Assembly: GCA_031394045.1 (NCBI GenBank)
Contig: JANMWN010000051.1
Location: 1-8,059 of the forward strand
Direction of reading: 5' to 3'
DNA from: JANYIP01 sp031394045
GTDB taxonomy: Bacteria > Actinomycetota > Actinomycetes > Prado026
Length of the DNA stretch: 8,059 nucleotides
Shown here: positions 6,038-8,059 of the stretch, piece by piece
How positions within the stretch are numbered: the first letter of the stretch is position 1
How the letters are laid out: each line of letters starts with the position of its first letter
Notes under the pieces: model-generated
The model's input: the letters and a program-made list of their open reading frames with translations, nothing else
What the model was told of the DNA's origin: nothing
Databases searched by the model: none
Made by a program: the position numbers and the translations under genes

Positions 6038-6223
6038 GTGACGCGTACGCCGGACCTGAGCCTGCACGACGCGGTCCAGCTCGAGGAGATCGAGCTGTAC
6101 GGCGAGCTGGTGATCGCCGCCTCGCAGCACGACGGCCCACTGAGCGTGGCCGAGGTCGACGCGGTGCTTCGGGTCCCGGGGCCTCCGGGGGAGCCGGCTC
6201 CCGCACCAACTCTGGACTCCTGA
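6038..6223 (+). CDS. Small acidic conserved-looking protein of unknown function
   Basis: A 61-residue ORF starting with GTG just after a leaderless-type -10 box. The core, residues 15-46 (from QLEEIELYGELVIAAS through DGPLSVAEVDAVLRV), is strongly acidic and looks like two or three short helices with a PLSVAEVDAVL segment reminiscent of a small helix-turn-helix or helical-hairpin module. The tail (47-61) is Pro/Gly-rich. I recall similar short proteins with an EEIELYG.LVIAA...DGPLS..EID pattern in other actinobacteria, but no function is known to me. It lacks Cys, membrane segments and a signal peptide. It ends 66 bp before the phosphate genes, which have their own promoter candidate, so it need not be in that operon. 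Reality is supported by the promoter spacing, codon bias and sequence character. Confidence 0.65.
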   Translation: MTRTPDLSLHDAVQLEEIELYGELVIAASQHDGPLSVAEVDAVLRVPGPPGEPAPAPTLDS

Positions 6224-6246
6224 CCACACTCCGACCGTCCGTGGCC

Positions 6247-6252
6247 TAGCAT
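6247..6252 (+). promoter_or_regulatory. -10 box TAGCAT for the phosphate-uptake genes
   Basis: TAGCAT fits TANNNT and lies 37 nt before the GTG at 6290. A CTGACC at 6220-6225 is the nearest -35-like element, but its 21-bp spacing is long. Translation starts from a good ribosome site, GGGAG at 6279-6283, 6 nt before the GTG. No clear Pho-box repeat was recognised. Confidence 0.4.
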
Positions 6253-6289
6253 CCTGAGCGCACGCCGTCGGACTCCTCGGGAGAAATCT

Positions 6290-6904
6290 GTGCGCCTCAG
6301 CCCGCGTGACTCGCGGTTCTACGCCATGTTCTCGGACGCGGCTGCCCACCTGGTCACCGGCGCCGGCCTGCTCTCCGAGCTGCTGGCGGCCGACCCCGAC
6401 GCGCGTGCGGCCATCGCCGAACGCATGCGCGATGCCGAGCACGAGGCCGACGAGACCACGCACCTGATCATGCAGACGGTGAACTCCACCTTCATCACGC
6501 CGTTCGACCGCGAGGACATCTACGCCCTGGCTTCTCAGCTCGACGACGTGATGGACGCGATGGATGCCGCGGTCGACATGATCGTGCTGTACAAAATCGA
6601 TGAGCTGCCGCCGGAGTTCAGCGACCAGGTACGCGTGCTCGCCCGGGCCGCCGAGCTGACCGCCGAGGCCATGCCCAGGCTCCGGACGATGCGCAACCTG
6701 GCCGACTACTGGATCGAGATCAACCGGCTCGAGAACGAGGCCGACCGCACCCACCGGCGCTTCCTGGCCGAGCTGTTCGGGGGCGACTACAAGGCGATGA
6801 CGGTGATGAAGCTGAAGGACGTCGCCGAGGCCCTCGAGGAGGCCGCCGACGGGTTCGAGAAGGTGGCGCACACCGTCGAGACCATCGCCGTCAAGGAATC
6901 CTGA
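6290..6904 (+). CDS. DUF47 / PhoU-like protein, partner of PiT phosphate transporter
   Basis: A 204-residue, nearly all-helical, acidic protein matching the DUF47 (YkaA/PhoU-like) family in length and pattern. Characteristic segments are MRDAEHEADETTHLI (46-60), FITPFDREDIYALASQLDDVMD (68-89) and INRLENEADRTHRRFL (144-159), with a final helix DVAEALEEAADGFEKVAH (177-194). The repeated E/D-xxx-D pattern on these helices is the PhoU-type metal-binding feature. These proteins are almost always encoded next to a PiT transporter and are thought to modulate it in the cytoplasm. Here the transporter follows after 6 bp in the same direction, so the two form an operon. The GTG at 6290 is chosen for its GGGAG ribosome site and because family similarity (LSPRDSRFYAMF) starts right there. 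Confidence 0.92.
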   Translation: MRLSPRDSRFYAMFSDAAAHLVTGAGLLSELLAADPDARAAIAERMRDAEHEADETTHLIMQTVNSTFITPFDREDIYALASQLDDVMDAMDAAVDMIVLYKIDELPPEFSDQVRVLARAAELTAEAMPRLRTMRNLADYWIEINRLENEADRTHRRFLAELFGGDYKAMTVMKLKDVAEALEEAADGFEKVAHTVETIAVKES

Positions 6905-6910
6905 GCCGCC

Positions 6911-7906
6911 GTGGACTCACTGGGCATCGTCATCGTGATCGCGATGGCGATGGGGTTCAACTACACCAACGGGTTCCACGACGCCGCGAACGCGATCGCG
7001 ACGTCGGTGTCCACGCGGGCCCTCACGCCGCGGGTGGCCCTGGTCATGGCGGCGGTGTTCAACCTGCTCGGCTCGTTCCTCGGCGCCAAGGTCGCCAAGA
7101 CCGTGGGCAGCGGGATCATCGCGCTGCCGAAAGGCTCCTCAGGTCTGGTCGTCGTGTTCTCGGCGCTGTTCGGTGCGATCTGCTGGAACCTGCTCACCTG
7201 GTACTTCGGGCTTCCGTCGTCCTCGTCGCACGCCCTCATCGGCGGGCTGGTGGGTGCGGCCATCGGGTCGGGTACCACGGTCCTGTGGGCCGGGGTACGC
7301 GACAAGATCGTGATCCCGATGATCCTGTCGCCGATCGCCGGCTTCCTCGGGGCGTACCTGGTGATGCTCGCGATCCTGTGGATCTTCAGGCGCCGAAACC
7401 CCGGCCGGGTCACCCGCGGTTTCCGGATGGCGCAGACCGTCTCGGCGGCCGCGATGGCGTTCGGGCACGGGATCCAGGACGCGGCCAAGATCATGGGCGT
7501 CGTTGTGCTGGCGCTGAAGGTCGGCGGCTACCAGTCCGACGACACGATCCCGATCTGGGTGTTCTTCATGACGGCGGCGGTCCTGGCCGCCGGCACCTAC
7601 GCGGGTGGCTGGCGGATCATGCGTACCCTCGGTCGCAAGATCATCGATCTGGACCCACCCAAGGGGTTCGCCGCCGAGTCCACCGCGGCGCTGATCCTGT
7701 ACGTCGCGGCCATCAAGTTCGCAGCCCCCATCTCGACGACGCACACGATCACCTCGTCGATCATGGGTGCCGGCGCCACCAAGCGGCTGTCTGCGGTGCG
7801 CTGGGGGATGGCCGGCAACATCGTGGGCGGCTGGATCCTGACGTTCCCGGGCGCCGGCTTGCTCGCCGCGGGCTGCTATCTGGTGCTGCGGCCCTTCTTC
7901 ACCTAG
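6911..7906 (+). CDS. pit: PiT-family inorganic phosphate transporter
   Basis: A 331-residue integral membrane protein with about ten hydrophobic segments, normal for short prokaryotic PiT carriers that import metal-phosphate using the proton gradient. Both copies of the PiT signature are present: GFHDAANAIAT (21-31) and GHGIQDAAKIMG (185-196). The serine/histidine-rich repeats LPSSSSHALIGGLVG (101-115) and PISTTHTITSSIMGAGA (273-289) accompany them. A basic cytoplasmic loop (RRRNPGRVTRGFR, 160-172) separates the halves. The start GTG at 6911 lies 6 bp after the DUF47 stop; the only Shine-Dalgarno-like sequence, AAGGA at 6893-6897, is 13 nt away, so reinitiation after the upstream gene is likely. 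In the first signature the second residue after Gly is His rather than the commoner Asn (GFHDAANA), a substitution frequent in bacterial members. Function is confident; affinity and metal preference are not readable. Confidence 0.96.
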   Translation: MDSLGIVIVIAMAMGFNYTNGFHDAANAIATSVSTRALTPRVALVMAAVFNLLGSFLGAKVAKTVGSGIIALPKGSSGLVVVFSALFGAICWNLLTWYFGLPSSSSHALIGGLVGAAIGSGTTVLWAGVRDKIVIPMILSPIAGFLGAYLVMLAILWIFRRRNPGRVTRGFRMAQTVSAAAMAFGHGIQDAAKIMGVVVLALKVGGYQSDDTIPIWVFFMTAAVLAAGTYAGGWRIMRTLGRKIIDLDPPKGFAAESTAALILYVAAIKFAAPISTTHTITSSIMGAGATKRLSAVRWGMAGNIVGGWILTFPGAGLLAAGCYLVLRPFFT

Positions 7907-7968
7907 TGGTTCGGCCTGGAGGATGTCCCGAGTCTCGTGGAACTTGAGGTGGCGATCCGGGGTGAACA

Positions 7969-8059
7969 CTACGCGGCGGCTCCGACAGTGTCGGTGGCTG
8001 CGGCTGTCTCGGGGTGAGCGTGCCGGTGCAGTGCCGCGACGAGCTGGGGCATTTGTTTG
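7969..8059 (-). CDS. Possible C-terminal end of an unidentified gene
   Basis: The minus strand is open from the right edge to a TAG at 7969-7971, giving a 29-residue C-terminus reading KQMPQLVAALHRHAH followed by an Ala/Thr-rich tail. Codon third positions are mostly G/C, as in the genuine genes. The gene would converge on the phosphate transporter, leaving 62 bp between stops, in which no strong terminator hairpin is seen (only the short palindrome CGAGTCTCG, 7929-7937). A 13-bp palindrome (7982-7994, CCGACA-G-TGTCGG) lies inside it. No family is recognised; a transposase tail or a housekeeping protein are both possible. Too little is present to be sure it is coding. Confidence 0.35.
   Translation of the reverse strand, partial: KQMPQLVAALHRHAHPETAAATDTVGAAA

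Overview
The window is high-GC DNA with strong G/C preference at third codon positions, GTG starts and TANNNT-type -10 boxes placed directly before start codons. Together these indicate an actinobacterium. The gene content would fit the Nocardioides/Kribbella group, but that placement is inference. Seven complete protein genes and one small ORF are well supported, and two partial genes lie at the edges. No tRNA, rRNA or CRISPR array was seen.

Left part, minus strand (1-2973). The 5' end of a glucosidase-like glycoside hydrolase gene runs off the left edge. Upstream of it is a 140-bp gap with strong inverted repeats. Then comes a two-gene unit transcribed right to left: a ThDP-dependent, acetolactate-synthase-like enzyme with 2-ketoarginine-decarboxylase-type features, followed by a DMT/EamA transporter whose start probably overlaps the upstream stop codon.

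Centre, plus strand (3038-5842). An aldehyde dehydrogenase gene diverges from the ThDP enzyme across only 64 bp. It is followed by a DksA/TraR-type C4 zinc-finger gene with its own likely leaderless promoter. That gene overlaps (ATGA) an amidinohydrolase of the dimethylarginine dimethylaminohydrolase (DDAH) superfamily. Keto-acid decarboxylase, aldehyde dehydrogenase and guanidine-modifying hydrolase side by side suggest catabolism of arginine or another guanidino compound. This is a hypothesis from gene content, not something the sequence proves.

Right part, plus strand (6038-7906). A 61-codon ORF with a leaderless-type promoter is followed by a DUF47/PhoU-like gene and a PiT-family phosphate transporter gene, a standard low-affinity phosphate uptake pair. 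The last 150 bp hold the probable C-terminal end of an unidentified minus-strand gene, convergent with the transporter.

Most of the window is ordinary metabolic and transport content. The less ordinary points are the possible guanidino-compound cluster, the zinc-finger/amidinohydrolase coupling, the CTG-over-TGA junction and the repeated 8-mer structure before the glucosidase gene.
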